From contig NHZP01000037.1 in the NCBI GenBank assembly GCA_003313425.1, positions 62,001 through 126,000 of the forward strand: a stretch of 64,000 nt of DNA. Reading direction: 5' to 3'. The position numbers and the translations under genes are program-made. Under the pieces are notes generated by a model. It did not search any database, was not told the origin of the DNA, and was given only the letters and a program-made list of their open reading frames with translations. The stretch is from Pseudopyrenochaeta lycopersici. Lineage: Eukaryota; Ascomycota; Dothideomycetes; Pleosporales; Pseudopyrenochaetaceae. Shown here in pieces: positions 52,071 through 61,834 of the stretch; the stretch's first letter is position 1; every line of letters starts with the position of its first letter.

Positions 52071-53485
52071 TTATCCCAGTTTTGTCCTTGGTAAGAGGGC
52101 GTGAATCCTTTTCAGCGCCGACGGTAGTGTGAGTCCGGATATCGGCGGCAGGTCTTCACTTGTCGCTTTCTTTGCTAGGTCGTCTGCTTTCTCACTTCCT
52201 GTGATTTTCGCGTGTGCGGGGACCCATTGGACACGAACATCTGGCCCTCCTCGTCTTCTTAAGTCTAGTACGGTGTTCACGATCAGCCGAATCACGGCTT
52301 GACCACTCTGGCGAGAAGGTCGCTCCACTGCTCTAATGGCTGTCTGACTGTCGCTTACTATCACATAGGTGAGATCTCTGGCCCTGTCTCTGAATCGGGC
52401 TCGTATCGGGAGACCAAATGGCTGAGATGAGTTCGAGTGCGGCTTGAATTGCTGAGCTCGACGTGGCTCGCTGTGTATCCGTCGTTTTGCCCGACTCTGA
52501 TAGCCTCACCGTGTTCTGCAACTGTATTGTCCCGTCTTCTGGCCGAATGGTAGACGCCGACTCCCGCGTTGTTCCCTCGGTATGAGGCATCCACAAAGAT
52601 TTTTAAACCTTCAGATTCGTCTGCCCACTTCTTTGCTTCTTCTCTACTAAGGATGTTGGCTTTTAATCCTTGTTGCCACGGGGGTATGCAGAACGGATCA
52701 ATCCTCTCCAGCCCAATAAGATTAACTGACTCCAGTTTCGCTGCCACTTGCTGGAGCGGTGAAGGAAAGCGCTTGTTCTTCGTGTCTATACCCTTGCGTA
52801 TCTTCCACCACGGATGATTTGCCGGGAGGGTGTGGCACTTGACGTAGAAGTTGTATTTCTGTCTGCACAGGCGCGTCTCGAGTTGTTCGATATCCGCTTC
52901 CACTTCGGCCCTGGTTAGCGCCACGGTACGAAAGGCTCCTATTATCGCTTGCGTTCCAATCCGCTGGATCTGGTTTAGCATCCTGATGGTCCGACTTGTC
53001 AGACTCATAGACCATATCGGGGACGCATAGTCGACCGTGGGTGTCACTGTTGCGGTGAACAGTTGCCTAGCTGCTCCTACCGTCATCCCTTTCATGCGCT
53101 TCAGAGCTAGTGCTGCCCTCACGCCTCTCTTGGTGGCTCTGGCCGCATGTTGGTGAAACCGAAGTTTCTGATCGAAGACCACCCCAAGGATTTTGACCTC
53201 CGATTGTGGATGGATTGCTTCTCCATTGACGACGATCGGCCGGTTTGATGTTGCATTGTTCCTGCGTGTGAAGTGGATGAAGGCCGTTTTATCAGCTTCA
53301 AATGAGGCACCGCTCTTCCGCGCCCATTGCTCCGCTTTTGCTACTACTGTTTCTTGTAGCAAAGAGGTGTTTTCCTCTGCTGACGCCCCAGTGACCCAAG
53401 CAGTGTAGTCGTCTACAAAAGCTATTGCCCCTTTATTGCGGTTTATCTTGGATGCGACCAAGCCCGCATTGAAGTAAAGGAACAA
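52071..53485 (-). pseudogene. LINE RT C-terminus and RNase H, frameshifted
   Basis: The part starting at 53485 holds the catalytic FVDDYTAW motif and thumb region (SPIWSMSLTSRTIRMLNQIQ) of a LINE reverse transcriptase, then the RNase H start (FVDASYRGN). A frame change near 52364 leads to the RNase H end (VSDSQTAIRAV, VQWVPAHAKITGSEKADDLA). The RNase H active-site Glu region lies close to the break. It is related to, but clearly diverged from, the LINE in the palindrome arms. Confidence 0.8.
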
Positions 53486-53504
53486 GATGGGAGATAGCGG
53501 GGAT

Positions 53505-53633
53505 CCTGAGTTGGAATGTGGTAGCAGGCTTAATTGTAAAGACTAGCCATCTAGGTGTTTTTATATAGACAATAGACCTGGTTGCCTACTAGGCAGCTAT
53601 AGGCAGCCACACGTGATCATGGGATTCAACTCC
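53505..53633. mobile_element. Small insertion in the LINE RT motif (possible MITE)
   Basis: About 129 bp separate the codons for GLPQG from those for SPLSPILF. Both ends carry a short inverted GAGTTG/CAACTC match. Removing the block restores the expected RT reading order. Exact borders and target duplication are uncertain. Confidence 0.4.
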
Positions 53634-55040
53634 CTGGGGTAGCCCTGCCTGCGGTAGGTCCATTATCTCCGTAGTATCGCCATTCACTACCACTGACGCT
53701 TTTCGTTGGCTGCAGAAGTTGACGATCCAGTCCACTAATCGGCCAGGGATTCTCCTGTCCTGTAGTCTTCTAGCAAGCACAGTAACATCGATGGCGCACT
53801 TCCTGGGTACGGCTCGATCTAGTTTTGACGGGCAGTCGCGGCTCTCGTGCTCTTGCGCGCAGTAGCCACATGCGATTGTTGCCTTGCACTGGGTTCCTAT
53901 GTGACCATAGTGTTGGCACTTGAAGCACTGCTTCACTCGGCACTGCCGCTCGTATCGCTCACACTGAAAGACCTCGCCCTGCCAGATCAGACCCTCGTCA
54001 ATTATCTTGTTGGCGTCCTCTGGTTTGCTGAACTCGATAACGATGCTAGTCGTGGCCTTGGTAGGCGCGTTTCGCGTAAGCCATCCTATGTACTTGATCT
54101 CTGCCTGCGGGATGAACGGTTTGTTGTTTAGTAGCAGCTGGTCTCTTGTTTCCTCGAACCGGTCTATGTCTATTGTGCTTGTGCGCATACCGTGGGCAAT
54201 GATACCGTAGGTTGTGATCCGAATGGTGGCTCTGTTGCCGATGCGGTGGACCCAGTCGTCTGCGAATTGCTTTAGTGCTTCTATCTCAATGCTGGTAGCT
54301 GTCTTGATGCTAAGGTCACCGCTTTTCAGTTGGTTCGAAGAGAGCACCTTGATGCTGGCTATGTTCTCGTTTCCGCTCTGCGCGATGGCGCGCTCAACAT
54401 GCGCGTTGAGGTTGCGTGGGTTCATTGCCCGCAGGCTTTGCACTGTGTTACGGTCTCTGATGGTCACTACTACTTCACGCTGCGTCTGCATGGAAGGCAT
54501 TCTAGGAACTTGTGTATTCGGTGTACCTGCTAGTGTTGCACCCCTCGCTGCCATCGCAGCATAGCTGAGCGCGCCACCTGTCTGCGGTCCTGCGTTTTTG
54601 ATTCGTCTTGCCATCTCTAGATTGGCCTTACCTACCTCTACCGCCTCCTTGGCGGCTGTCTTTGCATCCTCTCCAGCTTTCATGTTCAGTTGTACGTTTG
54701 CCGCGATGGCGTGGACGGTGTCGGTGGTGTTCTTCATTTCGGTCTTGAGCTCGTGCTTGACAGCATCGAGCATTCGCGCAGTGTTGTCCGAGGTCGCCTT
54801 TGCTTCAGTTTGCAGGATGCTAAGCGCGTCGCACACCGTGTTGAGGTCAGGGGCGTGTTGCACTTTCAATATGAATGTCAGCGTGCCATGGATAATGACT
54901 TTGACGAGGTCTGCCGGCACGGGTTGGCTTTGCGTGCGGTCGATACAGGTCAGCGCGTCCTGAAGGTAGGTGCTGAGGCGGGTAGCGTGCTCGCGGAATG
55001 GTGTTGGCCATGCGGGCTGCTGAGGCCACGGTGTCGCCAT
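53589..55040 (-). pseudogene. LINE ORF1 (Gag-like) fused to an RT fragment
   Basis: The frame has 483 codons. The N-terminal half is helical, the middle has an RRM-like fold pattern, and residues about 370-410 hold zinc knuckles CFKCQHYGHIGTQC and CGYCAQEHESRDC, all typical of Tad-clade ORF1. Directly after the knuckles the frame continues with FCSQRKASVVVNG and AGLPQGV, part of RT. A deletion has therefore joined ORF1 to ORF2 in phase. The last residues come from an inserted sequence. Confidence 0.8.
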
Positions 55041-56330
55041 GGCACGTCAGGCGCAGTGGGCTGCTGCGGCTGGGTGCTGGCTAGTCAATTGGCGTCAAGA
55101 GCGACCGTTTGAGCACGAAACTAGGACTGAATTCCAAGAATCAAGTTCTCGCTGTGTGTGGTGTTTTTTCGGCAGGCCTCTAGTTGGTTGGTTGGTTGGA
55201 TTCCTACTCGGTTTCAGCCGTGTTCTGCGCAGCTATGCCCGGATGCAAAGGGTTGGCGGACAGCCGACGCGCTGCTGAAGAGAATATCAGCATCGCCCCA
55301 CTTCACCATACGAATGGTATGGCCAGCTGTCCCCTCGCCTTTGCGTGGTCTGGCTTCTATCTACGACTATGTACATTTCGCCCCAAGAAGTGACCTGTTT
55401 GTCTGTGTTTATGTTCCTCAAGTTGCTGTTCCCGTGTGTATGCCGTACTCGAAGCCTTGTACGTGTAACGTTGTTTTAAGGCTCGTAGAGGCGCGTTGCC
55501 TCGTGTGTCGCGTCCGCTGTACCTTCAGTCTCCCCCTAATGCTCAGCTTCGTCTATGTGTACCTGCCCTCATGCCCTCAGGGCTTGAGTAAGCCTCCGTC
55601 GTTCTTGTTCCTTCGTGTTTTGTTGCCGCTCACTAGGTTCCTATGTGGCCATGGTGTGTGGTGTGACCTGCCGCCGGGCGCAGCGGCAGCAGCATTTCAT
55701 CGTGACACAGCTCCGAGAGAGTGATGCTCCGCTCGTGCGTGTCATCGAGCCTACTGAGCATGAGAGCTCTCGCGCAAATCTCTTCAGACCTTGTCGAGTT
55801 GTGTCGAAGGGGCACCACTCCTTTGACACAGGTTGGGGCGACAGTGAGCGAGGCTGTCTGATGGTCCATAAGTATGTTGTGGCACCGATGGTAGCATGCC
55901 GGGGTGTCTGTGAAGAGATTCGTGCGAGAGATGATGTTGTTCAGCCCGAGGGCTCGCCGATGCGGGACGTCGCAGACATTGTCGGATGGTGATGGGCTGA
56001 CCAGGAAGCCCATCGGTGACTGTTGTGTGTATTGCGACCATGATGCTCAAGGGGTGTCTGGGCTCCGTCGTCGCGTCTCGCGTTGCTGTGTCGCGGCTAG
56101 ATGGCTGTCGCTGCATTTGGTAGGCGTGTCATTTTAAGTAGCTTGCTCGCAGAGTTTGTTTGTCCGTGTCTGCCAGGGCCGCAACAGCGACTCTACAGGT
56201 ACCAAACCCACACGGAGGGACGTGTGATGGCCTGTAGAGACCGTTGTGGCCTCTGGCAGATGTGTTTGCACGCCTTTGTGATGGTAATTCCAAAAATTTA
56301 GTTCTCGCTGTTTGTCGTGTTTTCGGCAGG
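55041..56330. other. LINE 3' end and repeat debris
   Basis: A minus-strand LINE 3' end lies at about 55180-55640. Its end CCGAGTAGGAATCCAACC is followed by a (CCAA)n tail, read on the minus strand. Its 3' UTR word GGGGGAGACTG recurs in the LINE fragments at 8640 and 56620. A segment at 56165-56305 is related to 37677-37810. Long open frames across 55615-55990 are repeat-derived and not supported as genes. Confidence 0.5.
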
Positions 56331-56331
56331 C

Positions 56332-57034
56332 CTCTAGATTGGATTGGATTGGATTTATTCCTACTCGGTTTCAGCCGCGTGCTGCGCAGCTATGCCCGGT
56401 GTGGCAGGCGTGGCAGACAGCCGACGCGGCGCGGATCAACGTCCGCGCCGCCCCACTTTATCCTATCTATGAGGACCAGCTGTCCCCGACACCTGTCGTT
56501 TTCACTCAACCACTATCTACAATTTGGTCCCCACCTCATCTTGATAGCAGTTCTACTAACTGAATACCGTATTTCTAGGCTCGTAGAGGTTCCTTGCCTC
56601 GTCTGTCGCGTCCACTGTACCTACAGTCTCCCCCCAGTGCTCGACGTCGTCTGCATATCTCTGATCCCCCTTTGCCCAAGGATCTGCGTTTGTTCCATAT
56701 ACTCGATGGCTTTAGTGGCTAGCTGTGGCTTGCTCAGGATCGTCCTAAGGCTGTGGCGTCCGGAAAGGTTGGCGAAGATGCGGTTCCGGAGGTCCTTATA
56801 CTTGCTGCAGCGGAGCAGGACGTGGGCGACGGTCTGTCGTCTCTCTCCACAGCTGCAGCCGGGGCTAGTGATGTCCGGAACCTGTCGTTTGAAGAGGAAG
56901 TCGTTGAGACCGATCATCTCGGTTGGCAGGCCTCTAGGGACAGCTGGCTCCTGGTTACAGGAGTGACGTGGGGCGGCGCGGAACAATGTTCTCGCGACGT
57001 GTCGGCTGTCCGCTAAGCCAGCTGCACCGGGCAT
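56332..57034 (-). mobile_element. 5'-truncated LINE copy, RNase H tail and 3' UTR
   Basis: The minus-strand frame 57034-56621 encodes the end of ORF2 (IGLNDFLFKRQVP, CSCGERRQTVAHVLLRC), clearly homologous to the LINE in the palindrome arms. The 3' UTR follows and ends with GAAACCGAGTAGGAATAAAT and an (ATCCA)n tail at about 56336-56355. Just upstream, at 57047-57090, another LINE 3' end with an (ATGA)n tail points the opposite way, so two LINE remnants lie 5' to 5'. Confidence 0.7.
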
Positions 57035-57090
57035 AGCTGCGGAAATCGCGGCTGAAACCGAGTAGGATAAAATGAATGAATGAATGAATG

Positions 57091-57468
57091 ATCGCGCATG
57101 AATCAGCGCTCAGATCAGCCCTCACGGCTAATCATGGCTCCTAAATGTTTATATTGGATCCCTAGACGTATACGAAAGCTTTGCATGTGTTGCGATAGAT
57201 GGAAATGATGGTGGTGGCTCTGTGTTGGGGGAGGTTCGTTATTGCTATGAAGAAGGTATCCTCGCGGATCAGAAGGGCAAGCGACTATGCAACTGTAATT
57301 TTTGTATAGATGCACGTGGATAGGTTCAGGGGTCATCTTAGTATGTAGGTTAAGAGGAATTTCAGATTATTAACGCGTGTACAGATTTTTGTATTGCTGC
57401 AAAGTCTAAGTACCTACAATTTTTGTCCGTTACGGCGGTTGTTCCGTTACGAAGGGATGCACGTTAGT
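57091..57468 (+). repeat. Dispersed repeat, third near-complete copy
   Basis: GATCGCGCATGAATCAGCGC to AAGGGATGCACGTTA. It matches 16322-16704 over its length with scattered transitions and a few indels. It is evidence that the unit in the palindrome arms is a dispersed family, not a local sequence. Confidence 0.75.
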
Positions 57469-57470
57469 AG

Positions 57471-57966
57471 GTTTCGTGGCGGACGAGAGCAAGCCAAGCT
57501 GTTTATTGATTGTCTAAGGGGAGGTGAGCTATGCATCTCATACACCTTGCTACATACAATAACCTCGGCAAGATGCCTAATCTAACGTGCCTTGACGCTC
57601 CCACTGCTACAGTTACATAGAATCGCGGCCAGCATGAGTTTTAGCGTGGTTGCTAACACAACCCCTTCCCTTGCGGGCGTGATCACCAAGACTCCCTAGG
57701 GTCGAAATCACGCCGCGGCCTACGTCAGCTTTGACAGGATTTCTTAGATCGTCATTATATTTTCCTCCATAATTACAGCTGCCATCGCAGCTCTCGCCCT
57801 TGCAGCGCATCACTAGTTTCGCCTCAGTCTAGCAAACAGGTCTACTGTTCTGCCAGCAACCTCTGCATTGGTACGCAGAACTATACCTGCAATACTAGAG
57901 CCGAAAGCAGCGCGTCTGGCACTATTGGCGCCGTTGGTAAGCGATCAGTCCCTGATAACGAAGCTG
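57471..57966. repeat. Dispersed repeat, inverted copy of 30502-30910
   Basis: It matches the reverse complement of 30502-30910, with an extra 90 bp near 57517-57600. Differences are mostly transitions. No gene was seen. Confidence 0.6.
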
Positions 57967-58053
57967 TGCTGAAATTATTGTAGCTTAATACTACGATATG
58001 GGAACGTCCCTCAACAGTGACCGCTTAGCTCAATAGAAGACCAGCTCCACTTC

Positions 58054-59103
58054 ATGCCTCGCGTTCTTTCTGCACTCCATGCTCCGACAGCGACCAGCAC
58101 ATGGTCGGCCACCATTTCTTCAGCATCGGTACACCGATCTTCGCCCTCGACAAGCTGGCCGAGAGACCTTACCGATGAGGAGGCGGAAGAGGAAGAGAAT
58201 CAAGTCTCCAAGCGGCCAGCGACCATTTTTGGACATTTCGATCCTGGCACTCCACCGTCCTGGTTTTACAATGAGGAGGCTCCGGAGGAAGAGAATCAAG
58301 TCCTTAAGCAGCCGGCGACCCTTTACGATGACGAGGCTCTAACTATCGCCAACCAAGTGGGCCCAGATCTAAACAATCATGGGGAAGCGGAAGAGGAAGA
58401 GAATCAAGTCTACAAGCGGCCAGCGACCGTTTTTGGACATTTCGATCCTGGCACTCCACCGTCCTGGTTTTACAATGAGGAGGCTCCGGAGGAAGAGAAT
58501 CAAGTCCTTAAGCAGCCGGCGACCCTTTACGATGACGAGGCTCTAACTATCGCCAACCAAGTGGGCCCAGACCTAAACAATCATGGGGAAGCGGAAGAGG
58601 AAGAGAATCAAGTCTCCAAGCGGCCAGCGGCCATTTTTGAACATCTCGATCCTGGCACTCCACCGTCCTGGTTTTGCAGTGAGAAGGCCCCGACGGAGAG
58701 AATCAAGTCTCCAAGCAGCCGGCAGATAGTCAAAAAACCACCAAACGAGCTCATACCATCTAGACGCGAGATCCATGCTCGTTACGCGGATCATGGCAAC
58801 GGAATGGCTGATCCAGCCGACTCTGGCCCTTCCACATATTTCCTCGATTGCACGGGGAAGCCCCGCGAGCACAACGATTTTCTTGAGGAAAAGCTGGGTG
58901 GTATGCTCGTAAAGCCTTCTCTTAGCATATTCGGCTTGGAGTCCATTCAAAGCGACCTCGCAAGATACTGCGGTGTCAGTTCGCCGCCACTCAATGATCG
59001 AGAGGCACATCTCTACGGTCTTGCAAAGAGACTCTCAGATCAAGTAGACTGTCTCACCAACGAAGTAAGAAACCGCAACCTGCGTGTGGTTGTATATGGC
59101 TAA
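58054..59103 (+). CDS. Orphan acidic protein with 68-residue internal repeats
   Basis: This is a single open frame of 349 codons. Two complete units of 204 bp (58183-58386 and 58387-58590) and a partial third encode repeated motifs EEEENQV, KRPAT(I/V)FGHFDPGTPP, SWFYNEEAP, LKQPATLYDDEAL and NQVGPDLNNHG. Within a unit the ENQV-K-P-A-T element itself occurs twice. After the repeats comes a unique C-terminus (LDCTGKPREHNDFLEEKLGG, SPPLNDREAHLYGLAKRL) that looks folded and helical. No signal peptide and no known domain. The near identity of the repeats indicates recent unequal exchange. Reported only as a candidate gene of unknown function. Confidence 0.6.
   Translation: MPRVLSALHAPTATSTWSATISSASVHRSSPSTSWPRDLTDEEAEEEENQVSKRPATIFGHFDPGTPPSWFYNEEAPEEENQVLKQPATLYDDEALTIANQVGPDLNNHGEAEEEENQVYKRPATVFGHFDPGTPPSWFYNEEAPEEENQVLKQPATLYDDEALTIANQVGPDLNNHGEAEEEENQVSKRPAAIFEHLDPGTPPSWFCSEKAPTERIKSPSSRQIVKKPPNELIPSRREIHARYADHGNGMADPADSGPSTYFLDCTGKPREHNDFLEEKLGGMLVKPSLSIFGLESIQSDLARYCGVSSPPLNDREAHLYGLAKRLSDQVDCLTNEVRNRNLRVVVYG
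58183..58690 (+). repeat. 204-bp tandem repeat within the orphan gene
   Basis: GCGGAAGAGGAAGAGAATCA starts at 58183, 58387 and 58591, exactly 204 bp apart. Units 1 and 2 differ at only a few positions over most of their length. The third is partial and more diverged toward 58690. Confidence 0.92.
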
Positions 59104-59543
59104 TGTTTCAATAGCTGGACGGAGTTTGCGGATTGGAAAGAGGGAGGCGAAATATTCACTTGAGTAAGCGTGAAGAATCTAAACAGCAATCAGAAGATGA
59201 CCAACGAGCCTTGGCCGAGGTGACGAATCAGCTGGAGTCACTCTTAAGGGCCGCGGTGTAAAAGGAAGCTCTTTTGGGTAGTTCTTGAGCGTCATCCAGA
59301 CTGTTAGCCGCGCCTCTGCCTGGTCTGGCTCATTCCTGAACATCTCTGAGTCACTTCTTATTGTGGCTTAATGTTGCCTATCGTACTAATGAAATATATA
59401 TATGCAGCACCCACCTCCACGAGTAGAAGGTCAATTAAATTCATTCCGTCCTATCGACCGCTGCTTGCATGCTTCCAGATATAGCCTGCTGATCTTAACA
59501 TCTTCAGTTATCTCTACCACCGTTGCTGTAAATCGTTCCATCT
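59104..59543. other. Intergenic, nothing recognised
   Basis: This is non-coding sequence with an AT-rich stretch (ATATATATATG near 59393). No repeat or gene was identified. Confidence 0.4.
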
Positions 59544-59897
59544 ATGAACGCCGATGAGACATCAACGGTACTCTCTACTGCTCTTTCTGCCGCTCAAAGC
59601 GACCTTGAAACCCCCGCCGACCTCAATCCATCAGATACCAGCAGAGAGGTGACTGTAGACACTTCGTCATCCGCCGACTACACTGGCTACGAAGGCATCG
59701 ATTGGAGTCGCCTTCCAGGCTATCATATACGCAAATATAGAAGAAGGTCCCGTACAGGCTGGGTATGGGAGTATGGATATGATGTCGAAAAAGATGGTTC
59801 TGGTCACCGCTTCTGGCTCTGTAAAGAGTGTCACCAGAAGAAGGCCGCAATCACTCACATGTACGATGCTGCATCTACAAGCCAAGCAATGCAATGA
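59544..59897 (+). pseudogene. hAT-type transposase N-terminus with BED-like zinc finger
   Basis: The 117-codon frame has a disordered Ser/Thr-rich start, then GYHIRKYRRRSRTGWVWEYGYDV, FWLCKECHQKKA and a THMYDAASTS tail. Aromatic residues followed by C-x2-C and a distal His region fit the BED zinc finger of fungal Restless-like hAT transposases. The transposase core does not follow; related short frames near 60111-60332 may be remnants. It could alternatively be a small host gene derived from the element. Confidence 0.5.
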
Positions 59898-60297
59898 CCG
59901 CCCATTTTTCACAACCAGCTATGGAAGTGCACGGTGCTGGACTGGTCAGTATTATTAAAGCTTATTCTTCAACTCCAAACTCCCGTTGGGTTCCTCATGC
60001 AAAGCACTGGGATTCCTACTCATTTTGATCTAACAGTCCTGTTGCATCGCGCAGCCGCATGGGTCCCACTTTAGCGTCTATCTCTGATCTCGCTCCTTCC
60101 CATTGTTTGCATGGTTGCCTGGAAAGCAGGTGAGCCGGGGGGGAGGGGGGGGGCACCTCAATGGACTTCGGAAACACCGCATAATACTGCCCAGCTAGAG
60201 CAGCAAGCAAGGCTCATACGGGACACCCTCCAGCGCCAGTCACAGAGCCCTATGGCATGGCTTTCCTCGCTGGCAGCGTATCCGGCAGTGCATGGGA

Positions 60298-60458
60298 TAG
60301 ATGCACGTGGATGGGTTCAGGGGTCATCTTAGTATGTGGGTTAAAAGAAATTTTAGATTATTAACGCGTGTACAGATTTTTGTATTGCTGCAAAGTCTAA
60401 GTACCTATAACTTTGTCCGTTACGGGGGTTGTTCCGTTACGAAGGGATGCCGTTAGCT
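60298..60458 (+). repeat. 3' part of the dispersed repeat
   Basis: ATAGATGCACGTGGATGGGTT through GTTACGAAGGGATGCCGTTA matches the last 160 bp of 57091-57468 and 16322-16704. Confidence 0.7.
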
Positions 60459-60657
60459 AGTTACAGCAGATTATTTTCATCGCACTATAGCAATATTCGT
60501 TGTGCGCATGGGTTTTCCAGTTGCTGAAAGTCAAAGTACCCCTCATTTGTCTCGCCACATAGTGTGTCTGTTAGTTTATGACACGCACACACCTAGTTGG
60601 ATGCCAAGTCACGTGATGTGACGGCTCATCACAAACAGTGATGTGATGTGATGAGCC

Positions 60658-60776
60658 TGTTGAAGCAAGTGATTGTGTTCATTGTTGTTTTTCCTACAGG
60701 TGTGGTGCCTCACTCTTATATATACACCCACAGCCCCTGTCACATATTGCTGTTTCAGTCACTGTGATGTTTGACA
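60658..60776 (-). repeat. Solo Copia LTR, 119 bp
   Basis: It aligns end to end with the LTRs of the intact Copia element in reverse orientation and differs at four positions, all transitions. Flanks are GAGCC and GAGCA, an imperfect target duplication. No internal Copia sequence is nearby, so the element was removed by LTR-LTR recombination. It shows that the family was in this region before the present young copy. Confidence 0.9.
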
Positions 60777-61834
60777 GAGCAATTCCCAAAACACACTCTT
60801 AGCTATCAATCTGTATATATATGTCTCTAGCTTGCAGGCAGAATCATCATCACTTCTTCTTCCTATTCTCAACAGTGTCTCGCTACGCAGTGAGGGACGT
60901 TAGTTAACGCAATAAATTCAAGGCAACGGTAGATATTGGGTATGAAAGATTCTATTCCGAGATTATCCATATATTCGAATCACTGTCGGAGTGGCTGTGA
61001 TAGACCGTGATTCTGGTGTTCCGGTACGGCGGGCTGTCCGTCACGCAGGGATGCACGTTAGCAGGCTTCTGGATTGCTTGGACTCACTACCTCGGGTGAA
61101 GGCGCGTTAGATCTTTGAAAGGGTTTTTCCCTAATGTGTTTGGACTTGAAGGACTTGAAGAACTCGATCATCACTGCTTTTCTTTCCGCTCGTTCCATTG
61201 ATGTGTATATGGTGGGGTGAGATTGTTCCATATTGCATTCGGTAATGAAAACGGATGTGCTAGACCGCATAGAGAAAAAACAGATGTAGCACACCCTTGG
61301 CTTCGAGACTGATGCCAAGTATAGTTTCTGCGTTTGATTTGGGGATTGTAGTGTGTGCGATACATATAAGCGGCGCTTTATAGAAACTATTTCCTTCTGC
61401 GCTATTCATGACCGGGACCAGAAGCCGACACTAGATGACTATTTCTGTCAAAAGAGTTATGTGTGGGTGCATACAAATAGCACGCGCAGTGAAATCGTAA
61501 AGGTAGCTCTTACTTGTGTGCCAGGTTCTATACTTAGCTCAGTCAAACGAATCGTCGGCGCTTCTCAAAATACCATGCCGTCAACGTCTATAATTGGCCA
61601 AGTAAAGTTAGCACGACACCCTCGACCGCTTTATGCCTGCTCATGTGTTTCAAGATTTTCCAAATCAGAGAGGTAAACAGACGAGGTAGCCATGACAGCG
61701 GGGTTGGAATGGCAGCGTAGATATAGTTTAAAAATGCGAACTGACGGATTACATACTAGAGGGGGACTGGACAATAGAACAAAGACGACCTAGACTGTAA
61801 TTGAATACGACTCCGATTCTTAGAGGAAAAGCTG

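Larger units (their letters stand above)
52071..55040 (-). mobile_element. Tad-like LINE with internal deletion
   Basis: Two coding parts remain on the minus strand: ORF1 joined to an RT fragment (55040-53589), and the RT C-terminus plus RNase H (53485-52071). The endonuclease and most of the RT are missing. The two parts are separated by about 130 bp that interrupt the conserved GLPQG-SPLSP segment. The element cannot move by itself. Confidence 0.8.
59898..61834. other. Transposon debris without intact genes
   Basis: The interval contains the 3' part of the dispersed repeat (60298-60458), pogo-type terminal sequences near 60540-60580 and 60870-60898 (CTCGCTACGCAGTG, GGGACGTTA), the solo LTR (60658-60776) and a further end-like block at 61020-61062 (ACGCAGGGATGCACGTTA). 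A 107-codon frame at 61353-61676 has no recognisable features. Confidence 0.5.

Noticed and set aside
55158..56966. Long plus-strand frames of 125-240 codons
   Set aside because: They are the reverse strand of LINE 3' ends and tails; no protein family or splice support is visible.
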